This document shows, in pieces, positions 56,558-63,871 of a stretch of DNA of 64,000 nt; position 1 is the first letter of the stretch; each line of letters opens with the position of its first letter. Where the stretch lies: NCBI GenBank assembly GCA_019752015.1, contig JAIEMQ010000015.1, forward strand, positions 62,001 through 126,000, read 5' to 3'. A program made the translations under genes and the position numbers. The stretch is from Cyanobacteriota bacterium. Its GTDB lineage: Bacteria > Acidobacteriota > Vicinamibacteria > Vicinamibacterales > UBA2999. The notes beneath the pieces were generated by a model that saw nothing but the letters and a program-made list of their open reading frames with translations, had not been told where the DNA came from and searched no databases.

Positions 56558-56881
56558 TTACGCGGCGCCACTGTCGTCGACGGGAACGCCGGCTGACAAA
56601 TGCGCCAACCGAAGCAACGAGCGCGTACGCAGTCTCAAGCCATCGCCAATCGGGCGTCGCTGCGCGGCTGGAACACGATCGAGCGCTTCCAGAATATCGC
56701 CGACTTCGTCCAGCGACAGCTCCAGCTTGTAGTTGTAGGTACTGCCGTTGATAGGATCCTTGTCACGCGCCTCGAGCAACAGGGTTCGCTTCTCGCCATC
56801 GAACCGCGGCGACTTAATCGGCTTGTTGATGACGTCAACCCTTCCGTGATTGCGATGCGCGCCAGCGCGGGTCAGCTTCAT
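56558..56881 (-). CDS. Hypothetical 107-residue protein
   Basis: The frame begins MKLTRAGAHRNHGRVDVINK, has a beta-rich middle (EKRTLLLEARDKDPINGSTY, then NYKLELSLDEVGDILEALDR) and an Arg-Leu-rich end. A good sigma70-type promoter stands 26-54 bp upstream, and the DUF2442/DUF4160 pair follows, so the three likely form one small transcript. No family is recognised. It could be a third component of that module or an independent gene. Confidence 0.6.
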   Translation of the reverse strand: MKLTRAGAHRNHGRVDVINKPIKSPRFDGEKRTLLLEARDKDPINGSTYNYKLELSLDEVGDILEALDRVPAAQRRPIGDGLRLRTRSLLRLAHLSAGVPVDDSGAA

Positions 56882-56906
56882 AGTCCGTCGACCAATCCTT
56901 GGGCAT

Positions 56907-56935
56907 ATTATTCACAACCAGATCGGGACAGTCAA
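56907..56935 (-). promoter_or_regulatory. Sigma70-type promoter for the DUF2442/DUF4160 operon
   Basis: On the minus strand TTGACT (56935-56930), a 17-bp spacer and AATAAT (56912-56907) form a good housekeeping promoter 26 bases before the ATG at 56881. A small dyad CTTATT-CTA-AATAAG lies just upstream of the -35 (about 56938-56952) and could be an operator. Confidence 0.65.
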
Positions 56936-56988
56936 GCCTTATTCTAAATAAGCCAATTGCCGGTGGCGCGGCGTCGCGGCACGATCTG

Positions 56989-58257
56989 CTAGATCACTCT
57001 CTCGACGAAACGTTTGCCGTCCTTTTCGCGCAGATAGCCCGCCGCCATCGACGGGTCGTGCTCGAAGAACAACAGGTATTCACGCTCGATGGCCTCCGGC
57101 GCGAACCCGCGCTTGAACGTCAGCGTGTCCACCGGCAGCAGGTCGAACCCCATCACCCACGGATCGGGAATGTGCACGGATGTCGGATACATGTCGGCGG
57201 TGAAGACCGCGGTTTTCCCGCGTGACTCGATCATCAGGACTTGATGATTCGGCGTGTGGCCGCCCGATCGGCGGTACTTCACACCAGGGATGATCTCCGT
57301 CGCATCGTCCACGAGCGTCAATACGCCCGCCTCTCTGAGCGGAACGAAGTTCTCCTGCAGGTAACTGGCGCGATTGCGCTCATGAGGATGCGTGGCATCC
57401 TCCCATTCCGCGCGATGCGCCACATACCTGGCCTTCGGGAATCGCGGAACGATCGCGCCGTCCTTGCCGAATTTCGTGAAGCCCCCGACGTGATCGAAGT
57501 GCAGATGGCTGGCGACGACGATGTCAATGTCGTCGGCGGTGAGACCGGCTTCGGCCAGCGCGTGATCGAGGTGATACCGGCGATCGAGCTTGTAGATCTG
57601 CGTCAGCTTCGCGTCCATCTTGTCGCCGCAGCCCGCGTCGATGAGGGCGGTGGTGTTGCCGTTCCTGACAATCAGCGGCCGCATGCCGAGCGGGATGCGG
57701 TTTGAATCGTCTGGAGGCAAGCGCTTTTCCCAGAGCGTCCGCGGGACGACGCCGAACATGGCGCCGCCATCGAGACCGATGAAACCGTCGGACAGCGTGA
57801 TCAACTCGAAGTCGCCGAGTGCGTGTCGAGTCGCTTTGGTAAACAGCTCCACCTTCGCCGCCGGCTGCTTCAGCTCGACGAGCACGCCGTGCGCAGCCGA
57901 CGGATGGATGAACGCCACCAGTGCGCCCTCGGCGCCGGGGCGCGCTTTCTCGTCGATCAAGCGGATGCCGCGCGCTTTCAAGTGCACGAGCGCGGCGTCA
58001 ATGTCGTCCACACGCAGCGCCACGTGATGCATGCCGGCGCCGCGCTTCTCCACGAACTTCGCAATCGCCGACTCCGGCGCGGTCGCCTCGAGCATCTCGA
58101 GCGTGGACTGGCCCGTGTTGAGGAACGTCGCTCGCACGCGCTGCGATTCGATCTCCTCACTTGATTCAACGTGGAGGCCAAGAACGTCTTTGAAAAATGC
58201 GAGCGATGTCTGCAAGTCGCTGACGGCGATGCCGACGTGATCCAAGACCGCTTTCAT
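56989..58257 (-). CDS. Methylmalonyl-CoA epimerase fused to a metallo-beta-lactamase-fold hydrolase
   Basis: Residues 1 to about 133 are a full methylmalonyl-CoA epimerase of the VOC family: LDHVGIAVSDLQTSLAFFKD, GAGMHHVALRVDDIDAALVH and AAHGVLVELKQ, with the His, His and Glu metal ligands. Residues about 135-422 are an MBL-fold hydrolase with SHLHFDHVGGF, the third His in SGGHTPNHQ, the bridging Asp in FTADMYPTS and a final His in FEHDPSMAAG. The frame is open throughout. Upstream neighbours meaB and acyl-CoA dehydrogenase fit propionyl-CoA metabolism. The MBL partner may be a thioesterase or glyoxalase-II-like acyl hydrolase. The start overlaps meaB (TGATG). Confidence 0.9.
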   Translation of the reverse strand: MKAVLDHVGIAVSDLQTSLAFFKDVLGLHVESSEEIESQRVRATFLNTGQSTLEMLEATAPESAIAKFVEKRGAGMHHVALRVDDIDAALVHLKARGIRLIDEKARPGAEGALVAFIHPSAAHGVLVELKQPAAKVELFTKATRHALGDFELITLSDGFIGLDGGAMFGVVPRTLWEKRLPPDDSNRIPLGMRPLIVRNGNTTALIDAGCGDKMDAKLTQIYKLDRRYHLDHALAEAGLTADDIDIVVASHLHFDHVGGFTKFGKDGAIVPRFPKARYVAHRAEWEDATHPHERNRASYLQENFVPLREAGVLTLVDDATEIIPGVKYRRSGGHTPNHQVLMIESRGKTAVFTADMYPTSVHIPDPWVMGFDLLPVDTLTFKRGFAPEAIEREYLLFFEHDPSMAAGYLREKDGKRFVERVI

Positions 58258-59237
58258 CAGTGATTTCCGGCTCCCGGTTCCCGGCTCCCGGCTCCCGGCT
58301 GCAATGCCCTGGCAAGGATATCCGAGGCGGCGGTATACGGATCGACTTCGCGCTTCGCGATGCGGTCGACCAGCCCATCGAACTCACCCTTGCCGAGCAG
58401 GCCCTGCTCGACATGTTCCATGAAGCGGTGCGTCAGCAGGTCACGCAGCCGGAATTCGTTGCGCGCCTTCAGGCGTTTCACCCGGGTGCCCTCCGAGCGC
58501 GCGCGAAACGCCTCGATGGTCTGCCACAGCTCGGTGACGCCTTTGCCGGTGGTCGCTTCCGTCTTGACGATCGGCGGCCGCCACTCGCCTTCAGCAACAC
58601 TCTGCAGCGCCAGGTTCGATTCGATCGAGGTGACCATGCGATCGGCGCCGTCACGATCGCACTTGTTGACGACGAAGATATCGGCGATCTCCATGATGCC
58701 GGCCTTGAGCGCCTGCACGTCGTCTCCCGTGCCAGGCACCAGCACGACCACCGAGATGTCGGCGGTGCGCACGATGTCCACTTCGTCCTGGCCCACGCCG
58801 ACCGTTTCGATGATCACCAGGCTCTTGCCCGCCGCATCGAGCACCAGCGCCGCATCGCTGGTGGCGCGTGCGAGGCCGCCCATGTGCCCGCGGGTCGCCA
58901 TGCTGCGGATGAAGACCTGATCGTCCTGCGCGTGCGCCTGCATGCGCAGCCGGTCGCCGAGGATCGCGCCGCCGGTAAAAGGACTGGTCGGATCCACCGC
59001 GATCACGCCGAGCGTCTCGTTTGCCTTGCGCGTCTCCGAAACGAGGCGATCGACGAGCGTGCTCTTGCCGGCACCGGGCGGGCCGGTGATGCCGACGAGA
59101 TACGTCTTGCCGGTGTGAGGAAAAATGTCGCGCACGAGGCCGGCGGCGGCGCCGGCTTCATCTTCGATCAGCGAGATGGCGCGCGCCATGGCGCGTACGT
59201 CGCCGGCCCGGACGCGCTCGGCCAGAGAAGGCGTCAC
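58257..59237 (-). CDS. meaB: Methylmalonyl-CoA mutase-associated GTPase MeaB
   Basis: MeaB (ArgK) is a G3E-type GTPase that protects and reloads the B12 cofactor of methylmalonyl-CoA mutase. The 326 residues show GITGPPGAGKSTLVDRL (P-loop), VDPTSPFTGGAILGDRLRM, FIRSMATRGHMGGLA, ETVGVGQDEVDI and the NKCD base motif VVNKCDRDGAD. The last dozen residues (QPGAGSREPGAGNH) are encoded by a CCGGCTC heptad repeat and are not part of the fold. It follows the acyl-CoA dehydrogenase with no gap. The mutase itself is not in this window. Confidence 0.95.
   Translation of the reverse strand: MTPSLAERVRAGDVRAMARAISLIEDEAGAAAGLVRDIFPHTGKTYLVGITGPPGAGKSTLVDRLVSETRKANETLGVIAVDPTSPFTGGAILGDRLRMQAHAQDDQVFIRSMATRGHMGGLARATSDAALVLDAAGKSLVIIETVGVGQDEVDIVRTADISVVVLVPGTGDDVQALKAGIMEIADIFVVNKCDRDGADRMVTSIESNLALQSVAEGEWRPPIVKTEATTGKGVTELWQTIEAFRARSEGTRVKRLKARNEFRLRDLLTHRFMEHVEQGLLGKGEFDGLVDRIAKREVDPYTAASDILARALQPGAGSREPGAGNH
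58267..58301. repeat. Five CCGGCTC heptads at the meaB 3' end
   Basis: Five nearly identical heptads (CCGGCTC, CCGGTTC, CCGGCTC twice, CCGGCTG) are translated into the Gly-Ser-Arg-Glu-Pro tail of MeaB just before its stop. Same family as at 12965, 14919 and 63812. Confidence 0.9.
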
Positions 59238-60380
59238 TCAGGCGGCCAGTAGTTGCCGGGCAATCACGAGACGCTGCACTTCGCTCGTGCCTTCGCCGAT
59301 GGTCAGCAGCTTGACGTCGCGGAAATATTTCTCGGCGGGATAGTCCTTCACGAACCCGTAGCCGCCGTGCATCTGGACGCAGTCTTCGGCGCCGCGTACC
59401 GCGATTTCGCTCGAATACAACTTCGCCATCGCGGACTCGAGCGTCATGCGCTTGCCCTGATCCTTGAGCCACGCGGCGCGATAGGTCAGCAGTCGCGCGG
59501 CTTCGACCTGCGACTGATGCCGCGCGAGACGCTCCTGGATCGCCGGGAAGGATCCAATGGCGCGGCCGAACTGTTTCCGCTCGCTCGTATACTTCGCCGC
59601 CGCTTCATACGCGCCTTGCGCGAGTCCGACCGACAGCGCCGCGATCCCGATGCGGCCCGCATCGAGCACCTGCAGCGTCTGGATGAAGCCCTGTCCCTCT
59701 TCGCCAATCAGCTGCGCCGGCGGCACGCGGCAGTTCTGCAGGATCACTTCCGTCGTCTCGCTGGCGCGCATGCCGAGCTTGTCTTCTTTCTTGCCGGCGA
59801 GAAGACCGCCCATGCCACGCTCGAGGATGAACGCCGAGATGCCTTTCGCGCCTTTCGACTTGTCGGTGACCGCCATGATCACCAGCGTGTCGGCGGAGGT
59901 GCCGTGCGTGATGAACATCTTCGAGCCGTTCAACACCCAGCACGCGCCGTCCTTGACCGCGGTCGTGCGCATGGCGGCGGCGTCGCTGCCTGAGCCCGGC
60001 TCGGTCAGGCCCCACGCGGCGAGCTTCTCGCCTTTCGCCAGCGGCACGAGGTATTTCTGCTTCTGTTCGTCGCTGCCGCACATCGAGATGTGCGCCGCGC
60101 CAAGGCCGTTGTGCGCCGCGACCGACAGCGACAGGCTCGGATCGACGCGCGCGATTTCCTCGATGCAGATGCAGTAATCGACGGCGCTCATGCCGGCGCC
60201 GCCCAAGGCCTCCGGAAACTGGATGCCCATCAGGCCGAGCTCGGCGAGCTTTGGCAGGATCTCTTTGGGGAAATGTTGAGATTCGTCCCACGTCATCAGG
60301 TTGGGACGAATCTCGGATTCCGCGAATTCGCGAACGCTCTTGCGAAGGAGTTGTTGCTCGTCAGTCAGCGAAAGATTCAC
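59238..60380 (-). CDS. Acyl-CoA dehydrogenase
   Basis: This 380-residue FAD enzyme is of the short/branched-chain type. Signatures are WGLTEPGSGSDAAAMRTTA near residue 122, YTSERKQFGRAIGSFPAIQE near residue 240 and the C-terminal LTIGEGTSEVQRLVIARQLL with the catalytic-base Glu position in IGEGTS. It begins MNLSLTDEQQLLRKSVREFA from a GTG. Electrons would go to the EtfAB encoded at the other end of the window. The meaB and epimerase genes downstream suggest branched-chain amino acid, odd-chain or propionate catabolism. Confidence 0.93.
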   Translation of the reverse strand: MNLSLTDEQQLLRKSVREFAESEIRPNLMTWDESQHFPKEILPKLAELGLMGIQFPEALGGAGMSAVDYCICIEEIARVDPSLSLSVAAHNGLGAAHISMCGSDEQKQKYLVPLAKGEKLAAWGLTEPGSGSDAAAMRTTAVKDGACWVLNGSKMFITHGTSADTLVIMAVTDKSKGAKGISAFILERGMGGLLAGKKEDKLGMRASETTEVILQNCRVPPAQLIGEEGQGFIQTLQVLDAGRIGIAALSVGLAQGAYEAAAKYTSERKQFGRAIGSFPAIQERLARHQSQVEAARLLTYRAAWLKDQGKRMTLESAMAKLYSSEIAVRGAEDCVQMHGGYGFVKDYPAEKYFRDVKLLTIGEGTSEVQRLVIARQLLAA

Positions 60381-60383
60381 TCC

Positions 60384-61022
60384 TTAATAGTACACGACGA
60401 CCCTGAAATTCCCGGAGTTGTCGGTGAGCACATCGTCGTTGACGCCCAGATACAGCCGGCCGGCGGTGCGGATGCGGACCGGGCCGGTCTCGTCGCCAAT
60501 GTAGAACATGTCGTTGCCGATTTTCCCGATCAGGGCCGCGGCGTTGCGGTTGCCCATCGGGCGATTCGGATTCGACGGGGAATTGCGCTCGCCGGCGGGA
60601 CCGTCCTGCCGATCGCGTCCCCAGCGCACGCGGCCTTGCGCCTCGAAATAGACCGTCTGCCCGGCGCGCACGTCGATGCCGGCGTCGTTCCACGCCACGT
60701 CGGCGGAGACGATCACCTGGCGCTCGCGCATGCCGTTCGGCCGCCCGCCCCCGAACGAGTTGCTGTTGGTGTTGTTATTGTTGTTGGTGTTGCCAAAGCG
60801 GCGATTGTCGAAGTCGATGCGATCGACCTCGTCGCGATCGAACCGCAGCGTGCGCGTGCCGCCGAAGCCGCGCCGCTCCTCGAATTCGATCTGGCCGTTG
60901 CGCATGCCAATCAGCTCGCCTTCGACGCGCTGGCCGTTACGAAGATAAAGAGTATCGGCGGCAAGGCTGACCGGCAGGGCCAGCACGATCGCCATGAGCG
61001 CGATCCAACGTCGGGGATTCAT
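60384..61022 (-). CDS. Secreted protein with a PA-IL (LecA)-like carbohydrate-binding domain
   Basis: The ATG at 61022 follows a perfect GGAGG at six bases and gives 212 residues with a signal peptide (IALMAIVLALPVSLAADT). Residues 20-80 form a small beta domain (LYLRNGQRVEGELIGMRNGQ) of the kind that follows secretion signals in acidobacterial proteins. After an Asn-rich linker (NTNNNNNTNSNSF), residues 100-212 resemble the PA-IL lectin fold: WNDAGIDVRAGQTVYFEAQG, ALIGKIGNDMFYIGDETG and GRLYLGVNDDVLTDNSGNF. The Asn-Asp calcium and sugar ligand region is intact, so binding of galactose-like sugars is possible. It starts the operon after the acyl-CoA dehydrogenase by position only. Confidence 0.75.
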   Translation of the reverse strand: MNPRRWIALMAIVLALPVSLAADTLYLRNGQRVEGELIGMRNGQIEFEERRGFGGTRTLRFDRDEVDRIDFDNRRFGNTNNNNNTNSNSFGGGRPNGMRERQVIVSADVAWNDAGIDVRAGQTVYFEAQGRVRWGRDRQDGPAGERNSPSNPNRPMGNRNAAALIGKIGNDMFYIGDETGPVRIRTAGRLYLGVNDDVLTDNSGNFRVVVYY

Positions 61023-61099
61023 GTGTCGCCTCCTCCGGACAGATTTCGCCGGGATACCAAGGGTCACTCCAAACTCCATGCCTGTGTTACCTTCGCTCT

Positions 61100-61597
61100 A
61101 TGACCCTGTTTATCGGCTCCAAACGTCCGCTCGCCACCTCGTTTGTGCTCGCTTGTGCACTTTTGGCCACGACCGCTGTCCCCGCGCGCGCCGACATCAC
61201 GGCGTTCATCGGCCTCACGCCGACACCAGAACGCCACGCGCTGAAAGGCTTCAGCGTCGGCGCGGGCCTGATCATCGTCGGGTGGGAATTCGAGTTCGCA
61301 AGCATCGGCGAAGACGTTGTCAATTCGCTGCCCGGCCTCAAGACCTACTCAGGCAATTTTCTTGTCCAGACGCCGACGTCCACGCAGCTCTATGCGACGA
61401 CAGGCGTCGAGGCGTATCGCGAGAACCTCGGGCCGTTACAGGAAACGTCTTTCGGGACCAACATTGGCGGCGGCGTGAAGTTGAAACTGGTCGGGCCGCT
61501 TCGTGTGCGCGCGGATTATCGGATCTTCAAGCTGCAGGGATCGCCGATTCACAGCGTCTATCAGCGCTTCTACGTCGGCGGGAATCTCAAATTCTAA
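61100..61597 (+). CDS. Outer-membrane beta-barrel-like protein
   Basis: This 165-residue protein has a signal peptide ending near ARADI and short amphipathic strands such as GFSVGAGLIIVGWEFEFASI and GVKLKLVGPLRVRADYRIFK. It ends YQRFYVGGNLKF, with the terminal Phe of outer-membrane barrels. It is probably an eight-stranded barrel of unknown function. It diverges from the lectin-like gene with 77 bp between starts, and heptad-repeat DNA follows as a likely bidirectional terminator. Confidence 0.78.
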   Translation: MTLFIGSKRPLATSFVLACALLATTAVPARADITAFIGLTPTPERHALKGFSVGAGLIIVGWEFEFASIGEDVVNSLPGLKTYSGNFLVQTPTSTQLYATTGVEAYRENLGPLQETSFGTNIGGGVKLKLVGPLRVRADYRIFKLQGSPIHSVYQRFYVGGNLKF

Positions 61598-61652
61598 GAA
61601 CAAAGAACAAATAACAAAAACCTTTTGTTCTTTCATTCTTTGTTCTTTGTTA
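61598..61652. terminator. Heptad-repeat hairpin, likely bidirectional terminator
   Basis: GAACAAA, GAACAAA and TAACAAA heptads (61598-61618) are followed by complementary TTTGTTC, TTTCATTC, TTTGTTC and TTTGTTA units (61624-61652). The A-rich and T-rich arms form a hairpin between two convergent genes and provide a T-run on either strand. It is the AT-rich counterpart of the GC-rich heptads elsewhere in the window. Confidence 0.75.
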
Positions 61653-62153
61653 TTTCTTTATCGGCGCGACTGACATGTTTGCGAGCTCGTTCAGATTGAG
61701 CTTCGACGGCGGCATCGCGAACGCATCCTGATACTTCGTCAGCATCTCCGGCGCGAGCTCTTTCACGAGCTCGTCGAGCAGCAGCGACGGACGGTAATCA
61801 AAGCCGGTGATCGCCGGCATCACGAGATGCACGTAGAGGGCGTTGCCTTTCGCGTCGTTCTCGGTCGCCTTGAAGACGCGCCATCCTTTGGCCGCCGACA
61901 CTCGCAGCTTGTCGGTGTCCTTCGCCAGCGCTTCCTGCAATGTGCGAATCACGAGCTCGTAATCGGGAATCGCGGCAGGCTTGATCGCGACGAGCAGCAG
62001 TCCCGTGTCGCTCAAGAAATGCACGGACGCCGGATCGGGCGACGGTTCGACAGCCGGTTTTGCCGGCGACGCGTTTTGAGCTGGGGATTGCGGCGGGGAT
62101 GACGGCGCGGCGACTTGCGCCAGCAGCAGAAGCGAAGCGAAGAACAGGCTCAA
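61650..62153 (-). CDS. Secreted protein, paralogue of the next gene upstream
   Basis: This 167-residue protein has a signal peptide (MSLFFASLLLLAQVAAPSSP), a Pro-Ser-Ala linker and a domain from about 44. That domain contains LLLVAIKPAAIPDYELVIRT, KGWRVFKATENDAKGNALYV and LAPEMLTKYQDAFAMPPSKL. It shares this layout with the neighbour at 62199-62648, for example GWRVFKATEN against GMKFFKSPTA and TKYQDAFA against QKYKDSFA. It resembles ligand-binding alpha+beta folds of the dimeric alpha-beta barrel kind, but no family is recognised. Confidence 0.72.
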   Translation of the reverse strand: MSLFFASLLLLAQVAAPSSPPQSPAQNASPAKPAVEPSPDPASVHFLSDTGLLLVAIKPAAIPDYELVIRTLQEALAKDTDKLRVSAAKGWRVFKATENDAKGNALYVHLVMPAITGFDYRPSLLLDELVKELAPEMLTKYQDAFAMPPSKLNLNELANMSVAPIKK

Positions 62154-62198
62154 GGGAGTCGCGTCCCGGAGCAGAGCCCCGGGACGCCACCGGCAATC

Positions 62199-62648
62199 TT
62201 ACTGAGTCTTGTTCAGGACCGTGATGGCACGGCCGGCGAACGAGTCCTTGTACTTCTGATACAACGCCTGCACCTCCACCGGGAAGACCTCGGTGATGAC
62301 GCGGGTGATGTCGTACTCCTCGCCCTTCTGAATGTTGTCGACGAAGATGACGTAGACCGTGTTGCCCTGCACCGCGGTCGGCGACTTGAAGAACTTCATG
62401 CCCGCCAGCTGCGTCTTGCGCACGGCGTTTTCGTTCTTCTCGAACGCCTCCTTGTACTTCGCGAGCACGCTCTCGAAGTCGGCGTTCTTGTCGGGCTTGA
62501 TCAAAATCGTGATGACCGCCGCGTCGCCTTCGAGCGCCATCACAGGAGCTGCCTTCGCCGCTTCCTGCGCCGAAGCGACCGCTGCCCCAGCCAGCGTGAA
62601 TCCCGCCAGCGCAATACCAGAAACGAAGACCTGCAATCCTCGAAACAT
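62199..62648 (-). CDS. Secreted protein, paralogue of the next gene downstream
   Basis: This 149-residue protein has a signal peptide ending near ASAQEA and a domain with AVITILIKPDKNADFESVLA, KYKEAFEKNE, QLAGMKFFKSPTAVQGNTVY and VEVQALYQKYKDSF. The pattern of an opening beta strand, a long helix and a FFKS/FKAT core is shared with the gene 45 bp downstream, so they are a tandem duplication. Secreted to the periplasm or beyond; role unknown. Confidence 0.75.
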   Translation of the reverse strand: MFRGLQVFVSGIALAGFTLAGAAVASAQEAAKAAPVMALEGDAAVITILIKPDKNADFESVLAKYKEAFEKNENAVRKTQLAGMKFFKSPTAVQGNTVYVIFVDNIQKGEEYDITRVITEVFPVEVQALYQKYKDSFAGRAITVLNKTQ

Positions 62649-62677
62649 GAACCGCCTCCTGCAAAAGGTTCGCTACT

Positions 62678-63871
62678 TTACCGTACTGTCCCGCCGATGA
62701 AAACCGTCATTACGTCATTAGCCAGAAGCATGCCATCCCGCGTCAACGCTAATCGTCGTCCGGGCTCATGGCGCAGCAATCCGGCGGTCACGTAAGTAGA
62801 CAAGTCTGGCCCGTAACGCGCCCAGATATCAATACCGTGACGACGGTGGAAGGCGGCCAGGTCCAGCCCTTCGGCAAGCCGGAGCCCCATGAACAAGGCT
62901 TCTTCGACACGCTCATCGGTGCCAAGCGTCCGCCGATCGAGGCGCACATCCCGCCCTGCGCTGATCCGATCGATGTAGTCTCCGGTCGCCGACACGGTCC
63001 GCCACCGCTCACCGCGAAACGTGGCGTGCGCCCCGCAGCCGAAGCCAAGCCACTCGCCTTCCTGCCAGTACTTTAAGTTGTGACGCGAGCGGCGCGCGGC
63101 CGGCCGGGCCACATTCGAAATTTCATATTGCTCGAAACCGGCGCGATCGAGACGGGCCAGCCCTTCCAGGTACATCTCCGCCGCATCTTCGTCCGGCGCC
63201 ACCGACCAGCCGGCGCGCGCCATTTCATCGCGCAGCGGCGCGTTCGGATAGATCTCGAGCAGATACAGCGACGCATGATCGGGCTGCTGATCGATCAGCG
63301 CATCAACCGAGGTCAGCCACTCGGCGGTGCGTTGACCCGGCAGCCACATCATCAGGTCGAGGCTCAGGTTGTCGAATCCCGCCGCGCGCGCCGTCTTCAC
63401 CGCCTGCCGCGCTGTGTGGGACGAATGGAGCCGCCCAAGCCGGGCGAGCTCCTCGTCCCGGAATGATTGGACACCGAAACTCAGACGATTGGCTCCGGCT
63501 GCGCGAAAACCATTAAGCGCCTCTTCGGTGGACGACTCGGGATTCGCTTCGATGGTGATTTCCGAATCGGGTGACAGGTCGAAGGAATCGCGGCAGGCCT
63601 GGATGATCCGTGCGACCTCCGAAGGCGCCAGCAGCGACGGCGTGCCGCCGCCAAAGAAAATCGTGTCGGCCTGAATCGAGGGATCGGCGAACGAGCGAAT
63701 GTCCACGATCAGCGCGTCAACGTAGCGCTGACGCAGCCCGACATCGTGCAGGCCACGATTGAAGTTGCAGTAGTTGCAAATCGCGGCGCAAAACGGAATG
63801 TGAATGTAAATGCCGGGAGCCGGGAGCCGGGAGCCGGGAACCGCGGTGTTACTTGTTTCCGGCTTTTCCAC
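62678..63871 (-). CDS. hemW: Radical SAM heme chaperone HemW
   Basis: HemW is a HemN-like radical SAM protein now regarded as a heme chaperone rather than a coproporphyrinogen oxidase. The 397 residues include IYIHIPFCAAICNYCNFNRG with the CxxxCxxC cluster site followed by Asn-Phe, FFGGGTPSLL, RLSFGVQSFRDEELARLGR and NLSLDLMMWLPGQ. The N-terminal residues 12-20 (PGSRLPAPG) come from the GCCGGGA heptad repeat. The GTG at 63871 overlaps the end of the upstream gene by 23 bp. Confidence 0.92.
   Translation of the reverse strand: MEKPETSNTAVPGSRLPAPGIYIHIPFCAAICNYCNFNRGLHDVGLRQRYVDALIVDIRSFADPSIQADTIFFGGGTPSLLAPSEVARIIQACRDSFDLSPDSEITIEANPESSTEEALNGFRAAGANRLSFGVQSFRDEELARLGRLHSSHTARQAVKTARAAGFDNLSLDLMMWLPGQRTAEWLTSVDALIDQQPDHASLYLLEIYPNAPLRDEMARAGWSVAPDEDAAEMYLEGLARLDRAGFEQYEISNVARPAARRSRHNLKYWQEGEWLGFGCGAHATFRGERWRTVSATGDYIDRISAGRDVRLDRRTLGTDERVEEALFMGLRLAEGLDLAAFHRRHGIDIWARYGPDLSTYVTAGLLRHEPGRRLALTRDGMLLANDVMTVFIGGTVR
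63812..63846. repeat. GCCGGGA heptads at the hemW start
   Basis: Four exact GCCGGGA heptads and one diverged copy are translated into the HemW N-terminus. They are the reverse-strand form of the CCGGCTC repeats at 12965, 14919 and 58267. Confidence 0.9.

Noticed and set aside
56524-56751. Plus-strand frame opposite the 107-residue hypothetical gene
   Set aside because: The minus-strand frame has a good promoter and codon pattern; the plus frame has neither.
58257-58301. Heptads at the meaB end read as a rho-independent terminator
   Set aside because: The array is direct, not inverted, is translated, and the epimerase gene follows in the same operon by overlap.
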